Assembly: GCA_035627835.1 (NCBI GenBank) | Contig: DASPKX010000064.1 | Span: 1 to 49,106, forward strand | From: DASPKX01 sp035627835 | GTDB lineage: Bacteria > Verrucomicrobiota > Verrucomicrobiia > Limisphaerales > SXQI01 | DNA length: 49,106 nucleotides | Direction of reading: 5' to 3' | Shown here: one piece after another, positions 32,030-41,417 of the stretch | Layout of the letters: every line of letters starts with the position of its first letter | Position numbering within the stretch: the first letter of the stretch is position 1 | Notes under the pieces: generated by a model | Seen by the model: the letters and a program-made list of their open reading frames with translations, nothing else | Database searches by the model: none | Told to the model about the DNA's origin: nothing | Translations under genes and position numbers: made by a program

Positions 32030-32464
32030 ATGAAAAAGCATGTTAAGTTTGCTCAACTCGGGTTGCTGGCGGGGGCTGTTGGCGTGATTGCCACTGGCTG
32101 CGCGTCCAGCGGCGTTGCGCGTTACGACAGTGACAGCGCGTCGGGAACTGAAGTGGCTGTCCGCACGGACGCGACAGGCATCAACGCAGATGCGAATCTG
32201 GGGGATGCTGAGCGCCCACAAGCGGTGAGCACACTTTCGTTTGTCCCGATCACACAAGCCAAGCGCGTGGGCGCATGGCCTAATGAGTGGAACGTTCGCG
32301 CCAACGAGATTTACACTTTCGTGGTGCCAGCGAGCGACGTCCAGGTGTCCGCAAACCTGCCCGGCTACAGTGATGACCTGCGCAATGGCGCGGTGTTCTC
32401 CGAAGCTGCCGGCGGTGAAGGCGGCGCCTATCGTGTTGTTCGCCACAGCCCGAACCCGCGGTAA
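32030..32464 (+). CDS. Small predicted lipoprotein of unknown function
   Basis: The protein has 144 residues. The N-terminus MKKHVKFAQLGLLAGAVGVIA ends in the lipobox ATGCAS, so it is probably lipid-anchored. The mature part has SDSASGTEVAVRTDATGIN and a conserved-looking YTFVVPASDVQVSANLPGYS region, but no family was recognised. A strong terminator follows 48 bases after the stop, so it is transcribed alone, probably from a promoter in the 260-base gap upstream, where no clear box was identified. Confidence 0.7.
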   Translation: MKKHVKFAQLGLLAGAVGVIATGCASSGVARYDSDSASGTEVAVRTDATGINADANLGDAERPQAVSTLSFVPITQAKRVGAWPNEWNVRANEIYTFVVPASDVQVSANLPGYSDDLRNGAVFSEAAGGEGGAYRVVRHSPNPR

Positions 32465-32512
32465 GCAAACGTTCGAGCCAGGTCGCTCGAATCACACATA
32501 AACCGCAGAAAT

Positions 32513-32551
32513 CCACGTTCATCCATCCTGGATGGACGTGGTTTTTGCTTT
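32513..32551 (+). terminator. Rho-independent terminator after the lipoprotein gene
   Basis: A 13-bp stem (32513-32525 with 32529-32541, one G-U pair) around a TCC loop is followed by TTTTTGCTTTT. It fits the plus strand and the end of the lipoprotein gene. Confidence 0.88.
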
Positions 32552-32605
32552 TGCGGAGAAGCGAAGGCCTTGACCAAATCAGCAATGAGAGAACAAGTTT
32601 AAGGA

Positions 32606-32983
32606 ATGCGGACAGCAAATGTTTCAGGCCGGGTGCCCCGCAAATATGAGAGGCTGATAGAAAAGCAGGCGCGGGCCGCTAAAACCAGCAAGAGCAATCT
32701 CGTCTCGCGTTACGTAATTGAGAAGTCCCTAGAAGGAGAATTCCCGGGAATCGGGTTCCGCGACTCTGCATCCGGGCGAGAAGCGTATGTGCTGGGGCAT
32801 CGGGTTGCTGTTTGGGAAGTGGCGACAGTTGTCGCTGAGGCGAAGTCTGTGACCGCTGCCGCGGAGTATTTCCGCTGGCCCGCTGTGTTGGTGGAAAGAG
32901 CCATGGCATACGCGGCGGCTTTCCCGAAAGAGATCGAAGCGGCACGGGGCGGAGAACAGGATGCAATACCGGCTGCTGGCTGA
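32606..32983 (+). CDS. DUF433-type antitoxin-like protein
   Basis: This 125-residue protein has an N-terminal helix-rich part, KYERLIEKQARAAKTSKSNL, then the DUF433 core FPGIGFRDSASGREAYV and GHRVAVWEVATVV with a C-terminal EYFRWPAVLVERAMAYAAAF. DUF433 proteins are known partners of PIN-like DUF5615 toxins. The following frame overlaps by 23 bases and is such a toxin, but is frameshifted. An AAGGA stretch touches the ATG. Confidence 0.75.
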   Translation: MRTANVSGRVPRKYERLIEKQARAAKTSKSNLVSRYVIEKSLEGEFPGIGFRDSASGREAYVLGHRVAVWEVATVVAEAKSVTAAAEYFRWPAVLVERAMAYAAAFPKEIEAARGGEQDAIPAAG

Positions 32984-33324
32984 CGAGAATACGTCGCATG
33001 CGCTCATTTCAAGCTCCACCAAAATAGTCCGTGGGTTCCCGATCACGCACATTGCGGATTGGGAAGGTGGAGCATGGCTGGGACCTTCTGCGCGCGTGCG
33101 ACGCTGCCGGTTTGGTGTTGGTGACTTTTGATCGACGGACGATCGCCCTTCATGCCGCACGCTTAACACAGCACGGTGAAGGGCATAGTGGCGTGATCGT
33201 ATTCCGGGGTTTAGTGCGCCGTCTTGATTATGGCTATCAAGCCCGGCTCCTCACAGAATTCTGGCAGGAACGCGCGCGAACATGGGACTGGAAGAATCTG
33301 GTCCTTTATCTTCCTGCAACTTAA
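32961..33324 (+). pseudogene. DUF5615-like PIN-domain toxin gene, frameshifted
   Basis: From the ATG at 32961 the frame reads MQYRLLADENTSHALI, the conserved N-terminus with the catalytic aspartate, and continues ITHIADWEGGAWLG before hitting TGA at 33129. The next frame (+1) carries the missing C-terminal part: WDLLRACDAAGLVLVTFDRRT and HSGVIVF, ending near 33324 with TAA. The two together match a typical toxin of about 110-120 residues, so one base is inserted or two lost near 33075-33100. The antitoxin gene upstream is intact. A sequence error is possible. Confidence 0.7.
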
Positions 33325-33330
33325 CGCAAA

Positions 33331-35187
33331 TCAGGGGGTCTGAGCCGCTGGAGTTGCCTCCTGCGAAGATGCAGGGGCGGCGAGGTCGATGGAGTCGATG
33401 CGGTAGCGCTTGCGGACGCTGTCCAACTCGAAATCGACTTCGTCACCAGGCTTCTTGTTGAGCAGGGCCTGGCTCAATGGAGTCAGGTAGCTCATGATGC
33501 CTTTCGCCTGGTCATAATCCCATGCGCCGAGGATGGCGTATTGCTCCGCCTGACCGCTGTTCAAATCAGTCAGTTTGACGCGTGTGCCGATGCTGACGAC
33601 GTCTGTTTTAGCGCCGCTGAAGTCGGTGCCGCGGGCGCGAACCATCTGGGCTTCCAACTCGGATTTGCGGCGCATGAGGATTTTCTGCATTTCCTTTGCC
33701 GCTTTGTATTCGTGGTTTTCACGAAGGTCGCCGTAGCTGCGGGCAATGGCGATTTCTTTCGAGTTGGCGGGAATCTTCTTTTGGACGAGTTCCTGATACT
33801 CTTCGCGACGGCGCTCGAGGCTGTCCCATGAGACAACCAAGGTGGATTCCTGCTTGCCGCCGTCACCTGTGATCAGGGCTTGAACGGCAGGGTAGCTCTT
33901 GACGATGCGCGCGAGGAGCGAGCGCTTGTCCATGTCGTCAAAGGTGGGGGAGAGCTGGAGGGCGCGAGTCAAATCCTTGATGATTTCGAGATCCGCGGAG
34001 CCGATCAATTCGACCAGCAGTTGTTGATCATCAACGATATAGTCGCGGAGTTTGTTGGAGCGCTTCTCGGCAAATTGATCTCGCTCGATAGCGGTGAGCA
34101 TCGCGCGGAAGACTTCGGGTCCGAGGATGTCGGCGAAAGCATCGGAGCGCTCTTTGGCAAGCCAGAGAAGCAGTTCGCTGCTGGCTTGATGCTGGCTGAT
34201 GAGGCGGGCGAGGTGCTCTTTGAGCTGGGTGAGCTTGCCTTCCTGGATGAGGAGCAGAGCGGATTCACCAGCGAGCTTGGTGGAGACGCCGTTCATCCAA
34301 CTGAGCAGTGTTTGATCCCAATTGGCGGGGAAAGCGTCCTTGAAAGATTGAAGCGCACGGCGTTGTTTGGCGCCGGAGATCTGCTCCAGAATTGTGCCGG
34401 GGCGCTCGTGCTGGGACCAGATGGCTTTTTCGGAGGCTTCGTTTGGATCGGCGCCGAGGCCGGCGGCCTGGCGAAGTTCGTCCCGCAGGAAAATGCCTTC
34501 CAAAGCGAGGGCGGGCTGTGTGCGCTGGTGGCTTTGGATGTCCGCGTTGAGCGCGGCGATCATTTCGCGCACGGTGGCCTCCTTGTTCGCAATGTCCGCG
34601 ATGCTCTTGAGAGCTTCGCCTGCGGCAGCGATCTTGAGCTTCAAGCCCTTGGCGGCTTTAAAATCAGTGAGCAGGCGATCGCCAAGAGCGACTTCGTTCG
34701 CTTGGTAAACAACGGGATCGGATTTCTTGAGAGGGATTTGGAAGTGGCCGTCCTTCTTCATCTCCCGCTTGGCGGTGTCCCACCATTTTTTCCAATCATC
34801 CTTGATGACATCGGGAACGAGGATGTTCTGGATTTGGTCAGCCGTCGCTTGCCCGCCAAGGCTTTGGAGGGTCATTTTAATGACATCCAGATGGCGGAGG
34901 GCAGCCATTTCCTGCAGACCTTTGAGGTCGGCTGCTTTCCTGGCGAGGATATGGTCAGCAGGCAGCGGTTTCAGTGAGTCGGCGGCGAAACCGAGGTCCA
35001 TGCTGTGCGCGGCCTTGCCGGGAAAATCGAGGGTGATGCGGGAAAAAGTGGCGTCAATGCTGGCGACTTTGCCGACGCCCCAGCTGCGATGATGAGCGTA
35101 ACCGGCCTGGGAGAGTTGAACGAGCTGTTCGACCTGGTTTTTTGTGATTTTTCCGAGGGCAGCCAGCTTTTCAAACTCTTCTCTCAT
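33331..35187 (-). CDS. Enlarged GreA/GreB-family transcript cleavage factor
   Basis: This 618-residue protein is about four times the usual GreA length. The C-terminal 160 residues are a Gre factor: a coiled coil with the acidic tip SYGDLRENHEYKAAKE (about 484-499, D487 and E490 matching the Mg-binding pair) and a C-terminal FKBP-like domain with YLTPLSQALLNKKPGDEVDFEL. The long N-terminal part is mostly helical, with an early SWGVGKVASID turn resembling an SH3-like patch. Similar fused forms occur in chlamydiae and verrucomicrobia. It should rescue backtracked RNA polymerase. Confidence 0.85.
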   Translation of the reverse strand: MREEFEKLAALGKITKNQVEQLVQLSQAGYAHHRSWGVGKVASIDATFSRITLDFPGKAAHSMDLGFAADSLKPLPADHILARKAADLKGLQEMAALRHLDVIKMTLQSLGGQATADQIQNILVPDVIKDDWKKWWDTAKREMKKDGHFQIPLKKSDPVVYQANEVALGDRLLTDFKAAKGLKLKIAAAGEALKSIADIANKEATVREMIAALNADIQSHQRTQPALALEGIFLRDELRQAAGLGADPNEASEKAIWSQHERPGTILEQISGAKQRRALQSFKDAFPANWDQTLLSWMNGVSTKLAGESALLLIQEGKLTQLKEHLARLISQHQASSELLLWLAKERSDAFADILGPEVFRAMLTAIERDQFAEKRSNKLRDYIVDDQQLLVELIGSADLEIIKDLTRALQLSPTFDDMDKRSLLARIVKSYPAVQALITGDGGKQESTLVVSWDSLERRREEYQELVQKKIPANSKEIAIARSYGDLRENHEYKAAKEMQKILMRRKSELEAQMVRARGTDFSGAKTDVVSIGTRVKLTDLNSGQAEQYAILGAWDYDQAKGIMSYLTPLSQALLNKKPGDEVDFELDSVRKRYRIDSIDLAAPASSQEATPAAQTP

Positions 35188-35233
35188 AGTACTTTAACTC
35201 CACCTTCCTAGTGAATCCGTGTATTATTAAGTC

Positions 35234-36532
35234 GTGGGGGGAGAAAAACCAAGAGAAATTGCCGCGCGCACATTGCTGGCACGGGCGAAAACGGGGGCAT
35301 TTACCGAGTCGTTGCTGGATGAAGCGTTGGGAAAAAACCGCCTCGAAGCGAAGGACCGAGCGCTCCTCCGGCAACTTGTTTATGGGGTGGTGCGATGGGA
35401 GCGGACACTGGATTGGCTCGTCGGGCGCAAGACACAAAACCGACCGCAGAACGCGGCGCTTCAAACCCTTCTTCGGATGGGGTTGTTCCAGATCTTTTGG
35501 CTGGAGCGAATTCCAAACCACGCGGCGGTGCATGAGACAGTGGCCCTGGCAAAGAAGATGGGGTTCGCCAACCAGAGTGGATTCGTCAACGCGGTGCTGC
35601 GCGGGTACTTGCGCGAAGAAGAAGCCACGCGGCAGGCGCTGGCGGCGTTAAAATCCACCGAGGCGGCCTTGGGCTATTCGCACCCGGATTGGCTGGTGGC
35701 GCGTTGGGTCGAGAGATGGGGCGCAAGCACAACCCGGGACTTGTTGGATTGGAACAACACACCCGCGGAGGCGTTTGCGCGCGTGAATCGCTTGAAACTG
35801 TCGTCGGAGGAGTTGCAGAAGGTGTGGGAAAGTGAAGGCGTTCAAGCCGAGGCAGTGGCACATCCGTGGATTTCTCAAGCGCCGATGTTCCAACTGCAGA
35901 AATATTCGGCTTTGGATACCCTCGGGAGTTTCCAGCAAGGCCTGTTCTATGTGCAGGATCCCAGCACGGTTCTGGCGGTTGCCCAATTGAACCCGCGTCC
36001 AGGCGAGCGCGTGCTCGACCTTTGCGCCGCGCCCGGCGGCAAGACAACGCTCATTGCGCAAATGATGCAGGATAAAGGTGAAGTTTGGGCGCATGATTTG
36101 GAGCCGGCGCGTTTGGAGCTTGTGCGGGAGAACGCGATGCGCCTCGGGGTGAAGTCGATACGCTATGTAAAAGAGGCAGGGGAGTTTTTAACGGAAAGTT
36201 TTGACCGTGTGTTGGTGGATGCGCCTTGCTCGAACACGGGCGTGATGCGGCGCCGTGTTGATTTGCGCTGGCGAATTAAACCGGAAGAGGTCACTCGTTT
36301 GCGAAACACGCAGTTGGACCTGTTGAAGTTGGCGGCGCGGCGTGTGAAGCCGGGAGGAACGCTGGTGTACAGCACGTGCAGTTTGGAAGAGGAGGAGAAT
36401 GGGTCGGTGGTTCGCGAATTCCTCGATAACCATCGTGAGTTCGTGCTGGAGCAGGAAACGCAATTGCATCCAGCAATTCACCAAACTGACGGAGCCTATG
36501 TCGCTGCGTTGCGGAATGCTGCAGCGCGGTAA
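35234..36532 (+). CDS. rsmB: 16S rRNA m5C967 methyltransferase
   Basis: This 432-residue protein starts with a GTG. An N-terminal NusB-like domain (about 1-135, LLRQLVYGVVRWERTLDWLV) precedes the methyltransferase domain, with SAM loop DLCAAPGGKTT, motif IV DAPCSNTGVMRR and motif VI YSTCSLEEEEN. The two cysteines are the catalytic pair of RsmB. It is divergent from the Gre gene, with only 46 bases between the starts. Confidence 0.94.
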   Translation: MGGEKPREIAARTLLARAKTGAFTESLLDEALGKNRLEAKDRALLRQLVYGVVRWERTLDWLVGRKTQNRPQNAALQTLLRMGLFQIFWLERIPNHAAVHETVALAKKMGFANQSGFVNAVLRGYLREEEATRQALAALKSTEAALGYSHPDWLVARWVERWGASTTRDLLDWNNTPAEAFARVNRLKLSSEELQKVWESEGVQAEAVAHPWISQAPMFQLQKYSALDTLGSFQQGLFYVQDPSTVLAVAQLNPRPGERVLDLCAAPGGKTTLIAQMMQDKGEVWAHDLEPARLELVRENAMRLGVKSIRYVKEAGEFLTESFDRVLVDAPCSNTGVMRRRVDLRWRIKPEEVTRLRNTQLDLLKLAARRVKPGGTLVYSTCSLEEEENGSVVREFLDNHREFVLEQETQLHPAIHQTDGAYVAALRNAAAR

Positions 36533-36610
36533 AAAGAGGCGGAGTTTCTCCCGTGAGTAAGAGCGTATTAAATTGAGTTGGCGGCGGGCTTGCTGTGTCC
36601 AATTGGATGG

Positions 36611-37276
36611 ATGAAGGTTTCCGCAGTGAACTTTTGCGCGATTCTGGCTTGTTGCTTTTGCCTGCTGCTCACCGCAAGCGCGGGGGCGGCTGAGAAGCGA
36701 ATTCTTGTGATCGGGGACAGCATCGCGGCGGGTTACGGGCTGGATCCTTCGGAAGCTTTCCCCGCATTGCTGCAGGAGAAGATCGAGCAGTCGGGACTTA
36801 AGTGGAAGGTTCAAAACGCTGGGGTTTCGGGGGACACTTCCGCAGGCGGGGTGGGGCGGATCGATTGGCTGCTCAAGAACCCGGTGGACATATTGGTTTT
36901 GGAATTGGGCGGGAATGACGGGTTGCGCGGGGTTGATCCTGAGAGCACCAAGAAGAACCTTCAGGAAATTATCACACGCACAAAGGGAAAATATCCGCAG
37001 GCGAAAATTGTCATCGCGGGAATGCAGATGCCAGCGAACATGGGCGCGGAGTACACACGAAGATTCGCAGCGATATACGGAGAGCTGGCCAAGGAAAACA
37101 AAGCGGCGTTGGTTCCGTTCCTGCTGGAAGGCGTGGGTGGGATCGCTCGGTTAAACCAGCCGGACCGAATTCATCCGACAGCGGAGGGGCACCGGATTAT
37201 CGCCGAAAACGTTTGGAAGACCTTGAAGCCGCTTCTCGCCGCACCAAGCCCCTCCTCGCAAGCGTCTGCCAGATAG
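36611..37276 (+). CDS. SGNH-family esterase (TesA-like arylesterase)
   Basis: This 221-residue protein has a signal peptide (NFCAILACCFCLLLTASAGA), then ILVIGDSIAAGYGLDPSEAF with the nucleophile serine in block I, NAGVSGDTSAGG, ELGGNDGLRG, and DRIHPTAEGH with the catalytic Asp and His. It is probably periplasmic, hydrolysing esters or thioesters. The ATG at 36611 starts the signal peptide; an in-frame start 33 bases earlier is less likely. It follows rsmB by 78 bases. Confidence 0.9.
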   Translation: MKVSAVNFCAILACCFCLLLTASAGAAEKRILVIGDSIAAGYGLDPSEAFPALLQEKIEQSGLKWKVQNAGVSGDTSAGGVGRIDWLLKNPVDILVLELGGNDGLRGVDPESTKKNLQEIITRTKGKYPQAKIVIAGMQMPANMGAEYTRRFAAIYGELAKENKAALVPFLLEGVGGIARLNQPDRIHPTAEGHRIIAENVWKTLKPLLAAPSPSSQASAR

Positions 37277-37514
37277 GCATCGCCGGATAATTTCCGCGGC
37301 TGGGTCGGTTGCAAAGAGGGTCTCGCGTGGTAAGCTGCCCATCAGAGGAGGCGGGTTGCGGCTATGCGTGCGGGGACTGAGAGGAAGGTTAATGATTTGG
37401 CCATTCAAAGTGGCGCTCCACTCCGCAGGAATGAACCCGCAGTAACAGCTCGGATCGCTTCGCTGGAGAGAAGCTCCCAACGGACCGCCACGCTCCTCGT
37501 CTTCTAAGTTCGTT
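37277..37514. other. Non-coding gap upstream of the GH2 gene
   Basis: This 238-base stretch shows no gene, terminator or repeat. The promoter of the GH2 gene is probably here but no clear boxes were seen. Confidence 0.4.
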
Positions 37515-40436
37515 ATGCCGAATCCTTACGTTTATCCACGCCCTGAATATCCACGCCCGGACCGGCAACGCGGGTCGGTTGAAGGCACGGACTGGCTGAA
37601 TTTGAATGGGCCGTGGCAGTTTCGGTTTGATGGCGAGCGGCGTGGCATGGAAGAGCGCTGGTTCGAAGTGGACGAAGCGGTTACCTGGCGGGAGCAGATT
37701 ATTGTTCCGTTCTGCTGGGAGTCATTGGCCGCGTGGGGGGAAGCGGATGCGGCCGGCAATGATAATTACTACTCGACGCGTGTTTTCCGAAATCCCCTGG
37801 AAGTCACGAGGGCGAATCACCGCTACGCCCCGCGATACGAGATTGGCTGGTATCGCCGGTGGGTGGAGGTGCCGGATGGCCCGTCATGGGATGGGAAGCG
37901 TGTAATCCTGACGATTGGAGCAGCGGATTTCTTTACGGATGCGTGGTGCAATGGCACGCCAGTGGGTCATCACGAAGGCGGGTATCTGCCGTTTGAATTC
38001 GACATTACAGACACGCTCACGCGTGGCGCGGACGGCAAGCGGCGGGGGTTGATTGTCATTCGGGTGGAAGATCCGATGGACAACAAGGAGCAGCCAGTTG
38101 GCAAGCAATGGCGCTGGTACACCACGGTGAGCGGGATTTGGCAGACGGTTTACATCGAGCCGCGGCACCAGAAGCACATTGATTGCTTTAAGATTGTCAC
38201 AGACATCGACGCGGGCACTGTTCGATTTGAGGTGGATTGTGTTGATAGCCCGCAGGCGGAGCTGGAGGTCTGCATTTCGCCGCCGGAAGGAGAAATCAAG
38301 ACAGTTCGCCTGAAGGTATCCAACAACCGCGCGGAGCAGTTGGTGGACCTCAAGCCAGTGTTTCTGTGGGATCCGAATGAGCCGAACCTGTACTGGGTAA
38401 CCATGCGCCTGAAGGAGCAGGGGAGGACGCTGGACGAAGTGCGGACCTACTTCGGGATGCGGCGAATCGCCACTTCCCGCAGCGAAGATCCGAATGCGCC
38501 GGATGCGCTCTGCCTGAACAACGTGCCGCGTTACATGCGTGGCGCGTTGCACCAGTCATACTACCCGGAAGGGGTTTACACCGCGCGCGATGTCTCGACT
38601 ATAAAGAACGACATCGCATACGCGAAGAAGGTTGGTTTCAACTTCCTCCGCATTCACATTAAAATCGATGATCCGCTGCTGCTGTATCATGCGGACAAAA
38701 TGGGGATGCTGATCATGGCGGACTTCCCCAATTTCGGGGAGAACGGCGACACGCCTCTAGCTCGAAAGCGATATGAGGAGATGATGCGCGGAGCGATCAA
38801 GCGCGACTTCAACCACCCGTGCATTTTCGCGTGGTGCTGCTTCAACGAAACGTGGGGGTTTGGGGGGCAACTGGAGTTGGTCAAACACTTCTACCCCAGT
38901 GACGAGGAGCGCGGCCTTTCCAGCGAGCCGCCCGCAGGCGGATTTTCCGGACTGAACCCGCAAGCGGCTGAACGAACCACACAGCACGCCCACGACCAAC
39001 TGCCGCACGCGCGAGATGAAGCAGAGGCAGCAACAACGAAGCTGAAGGTGGCAAACTCTAGCTCGCATGCCTGGGTGCAACGCATGTGGGTTTTGGCCAA
39101 GCAACTCGACCCGACGCGGCTGATCGAAGACATGAGCGTGGTGCATTGGGAGCACCTCGACTATTACGCGCACGGCGAGACGGATATTAACTCCTGGCAC
39201 TTCTACATTCATGATTATTACAAGGCCAAGGAGCATATTGAGAAAGTGGTTGGGGCCACCTATTCAGGCTCGAACTTCAACTACGTGGAGGGGTTTCAGC
39301 AGAAGGGCCAGCCACTCATCAACAGTGAGTACGGCGGCATTGGCGCGCTGGACGGCGACCGCGATGTGAGCTGGAGCTTTAAGTTCCTGACGAATGAGCT
39401 GCGGCGGCATGGAAGCATCTCCGGCTACATTTACACCGAGCTGCATGACGTGGAGTGGGAGTACAACGGGTTCCTGAATTACGATCGGACACCGAAGGAG
39501 TTCGGGTACGATCCAGTGATTATCAACGAGAGCGACGTCATCCCGGTGAATTATGCGCCGGTCTCGAGACATGAGCCTGGCAGTCGGGTGAAAGTGGAGG
39601 TCTCATCCTCGCATTACACAACAAAACCGCACAAGGATGTGACTTTGATTTGGCGGTTGGATGGAATTGATTCACTCGGACGCATTCACCAGGATCTCGT
39701 GCGGGGGTCCGCGCCGATCGCGTTTCCACACCGGCGAGTGGCTCACGCCCACACGATCGAGCTGGAGCTGCCGCGTGAGATCATGCTCTGCACCCTTTCA
39801 ATCGAAGCGTGCAAAGCGGAGCGGGGGAGCTGCGTGGCGCGCAACTATGTGCAGTTCTTCGTCACACCCGGCTACCCGCCGGAGAGGGAGGAGCGTGGGC
39901 CGAATCTGATCCTGAGAGCCAGACCCGGCAATTGGGTGGCCTCGCAGTGGAATCAATACGCCGGTGAACGGGACCGAGAGCGCGCGGAGGATAACTGCTA
40001 CGGGTACAGCAACGGGTTCTTCGAATGGGCCTTCCCATTGGATGGGGTGGATCTAAGCAGAGCCCGGCGCATCCGTGTGTTGTGCGAAGCATCCTCGCGG
40101 CGTGTGGACACGCCGCAGACGGACGTGGACCATTTCCAAACACGCTTTCAGATGTTCCTGAATGGGCTGCGGGTCTATGAAGCGACGCTGCCGAACCATC
40201 CTCATGACGCCCGAGGAGCTTTGAGTTACCTGCGTGAAGGCAAAGGAGCTTATGGGTATCTGGCCCATGCGACCGCGGAAGGCTCTTTGCTGCAGCAAAT
40301 TGCGCAGCATGCGGAGGGGAAGCTGACGCTCCGGTGCGCCGTTCCCCCGGACGCGCTGGCGCAAGGGGGCTTGACGATCTACGGTGCGGAGTGCGGACGC
40401 TATCCGGTGGGACCGACCATCGTTGTGGAGTGGTAG
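37515..40436 (+). CDS. Glycoside hydrolase family 2 protein (beta-galactosidase/glucuronidase-like)
   Basis: The protein has 973 residues. The GH2 sandwich domain begins with DWLNLNGPWQFRFDGER; the immunoglobulin-like part and the TIM barrel follow. Catalytic candidates are E445 in WCCFNETWGFG (acid/base) and E605 in INSEYGGIGA (nucleophile). No signal peptide is seen, suggesting a cytoplasmic enzyme. Between these residues lies an odd Ala/Glu/Gln-rich segment of about 56 residues (461-516). A C-terminal beta-rich domain (about 790-973) is of unknown type. Sugar specificity cannot be predicted. Confidence 0.88.
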   Translation: MPNPYVYPRPEYPRPDRQRGSVEGTDWLNLNGPWQFRFDGERRGMEERWFEVDEAVTWREQIIVPFCWESLAAWGEADAAGNDNYYSTRVFRNPLEVTRANHRYAPRYEIGWYRRWVEVPDGPSWDGKRVILTIGAADFFTDAWCNGTPVGHHEGGYLPFEFDITDTLTRGADGKRRGLIVIRVEDPMDNKEQPVGKQWRWYTTVSGIWQTVYIEPRHQKHIDCFKIVTDIDAGTVRFEVDCVDSPQAELEVCISPPEGEIKTVRLKVSNNRAEQLVDLKPVFLWDPNEPNLYWVTMRLKEQGRTLDEVRTYFGMRRIATSRSEDPNAPDALCLNNVPRYMRGALHQSYYPEGVYTARDVSTIKNDIAYAKKVGFNFLRIHIKIDDPLLLYHADKMGMLIMADFPNFGENGDTPLARKRYEEMMRGAIKRDFNHPCIFAWCCFNETWGFGGQLELVKHFYPSDEERGLSSEPPAGGFSGLNPQAAERTTQHAHDQLPHARDEAEAATTKLKVANSSSHAWVQRMWVLAKQLDPTRLIEDMSVVHWEHLDYYAHGETDINSWHFYIHDYYKAKEHIEKVVGATYSGSNFNYVEGFQQKGQPLINSEYGGIGALDGDRDVSWSFKFLTNELRRHGSISGYIYTELHDVEWEYNGFLNYDRTPKEFGYDPVIINESDVIPVNYAPVSRHEPGSRVKVEVSSSHYTTKPHKDVTLIWRLDGIDSLGRIHQDLVRGSAPIAFPHRRVAHAHTIELELPREIMLCTLSIEACKAERGSCVARNYVQFFVTPGYPPEREERGPNLILRARPGNWVASQWNQYAGERDRERAEDNCYGYSNGFFEWAFPLDGVDLSRARRIRVLCEASSRRVDTPQTDVDHFQTRFQMFLNGLRVYEATLPNHPHDARGALSYLREGKGAYGYLAHATAEGSLLQQIAQHAEGKLTLRCAVPPDALAQGGLTIYGAECGRYPVGPTIVVEW

Positions 40437-40551
40437 TTTAAGGGTTGATTCGCTAGGCCGGGCGCGAGCCTTTATATCCAATGGATAGGGGTGTGCGCCT
40501 AAAAGCCCATTGCCATCCATGTGACAATTCTGTTACGGTGAGAGCCTCAGC

Positions 40552-41379
40552 ATGCAAACCGCTCCGCTTTCCCGCCGCGTTTCGCGGGGGTTCACCTTGA
40601 TCGAACTCCTGGTGGTGATTGCCATCATCGCCATCCTCGCGGGCATGCTTCTGCCGGCGTTGTCACGCGCGAAGAATCAGTCGAAGAAAATCAAGTGCGT
40701 CAACAACACGAAACAGCTCGGGCTGATTTTCATCATGTACGCAAACGACAATGATGATCGCGCTGTGTTGAACGGCGGTGGCGTCCCTCCAAACCCCGCA
40801 TGGGTTATGGGCAGTTATGAGGGGCAGCCAACGGACCGAACGAATCAAACGCTGCTGATTACCAGCAAGGAATCTCTTTTCTCCCCCTATTTAAAAACGG
40901 TCGGGATTTATAAGTGCCCCGCGGATAACGGTGAAGGCGTTAAAAACCCCGATGACAAACGCTGGGCTCCAATGCGTTTACGGAGTTACGGGATGAACTC
41001 CCACGTGGGTTGGTCGGAAGGGGTTTACAAGGAACAGCCGAACCCCCGTTTTCGGACATACAAGAAGATGGGTGACTTTGTTGCGCCGGGACCTTCTGAG
41101 ACGTTCGTATTCATGGATATCCATGCGGAGAGCATTTGCCGGCCCTTCTTCGGGCTCCACATGGAAGGCACAGAGCGCTTCTACCACATCCCCCATTCAG
41201 CGCATAACCGGTCCGCGGGCGTGACCTTTGCGGATGGCCATGCTGAAGCGAAAAAGTGGATGGATCCACGCACGTATGCTCTCACTGTTCCGACGGATCA
41301 TCATAGCGCGCATGCCCACGCTTCACCGGGCAATGTGGACGTTCGCTGGCTGCGCGAGCACGCTTCCGCGAAAAAGTAG
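40552..41379 (+). CDS. Prepilin-type protein with H-X9-DG C-terminal motif
   Basis: This 275-residue protein has a type IV prepilin-like leader, RGFTLIELLVVIAIIAILAG, after a short basic stretch, and is cut before F by prepilin peptidase in relatives. The C-terminal HSAHNRSAGVTFADGHAE has the H-X9-DG signature common in Planctomycetes, Verrucomicrobia and Lentisphaerae. Such proteins are very numerous there and may be pseudopilins of a type II-like system. It follows GH2 by 115 bases and precedes mqnD by 38. Confidence 0.9.
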   Translation: MQTAPLSRRVSRGFTLIELLVVIAIIAILAGMLLPALSRAKNQSKKIKCVNNTKQLGLIFIMYANDNDDRAVLNGGGVPPNPAWVMGSYEGQPTDRTNQTLLITSKESLFSPYLKTVGIYKCPADNGEGVKNPDDKRWAPMRLRSYGMNSHVGWSEGVYKEQPNPRFRTYKKMGDFVAPGPSETFVFMDIHAESICRPFFGLHMEGTERFYHIPHSAHNRSAGVTFADGHAEAKKWMDPRTYALTVPTDHHSAHAHASPGNVDVRWLREHASAKK

Positions 41380-41417
41380 TTTGGCGCACAGACGCCAATG
41401 TCGTAGAACGAGCGGCC

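Noticed and set aside
33031..33324. Separate small gene after the antitoxin
   Set aside because: The frame is the C-terminal half of the PIN-like toxin and lacks the N-terminal active-site strand, so it is part of the broken toxin gene.
32961..33324. Programmed frameshift in the toxin
   Set aside because: No clear slippery heptamer with a downstream structure was identified at the break; mutation or read error is simpler.
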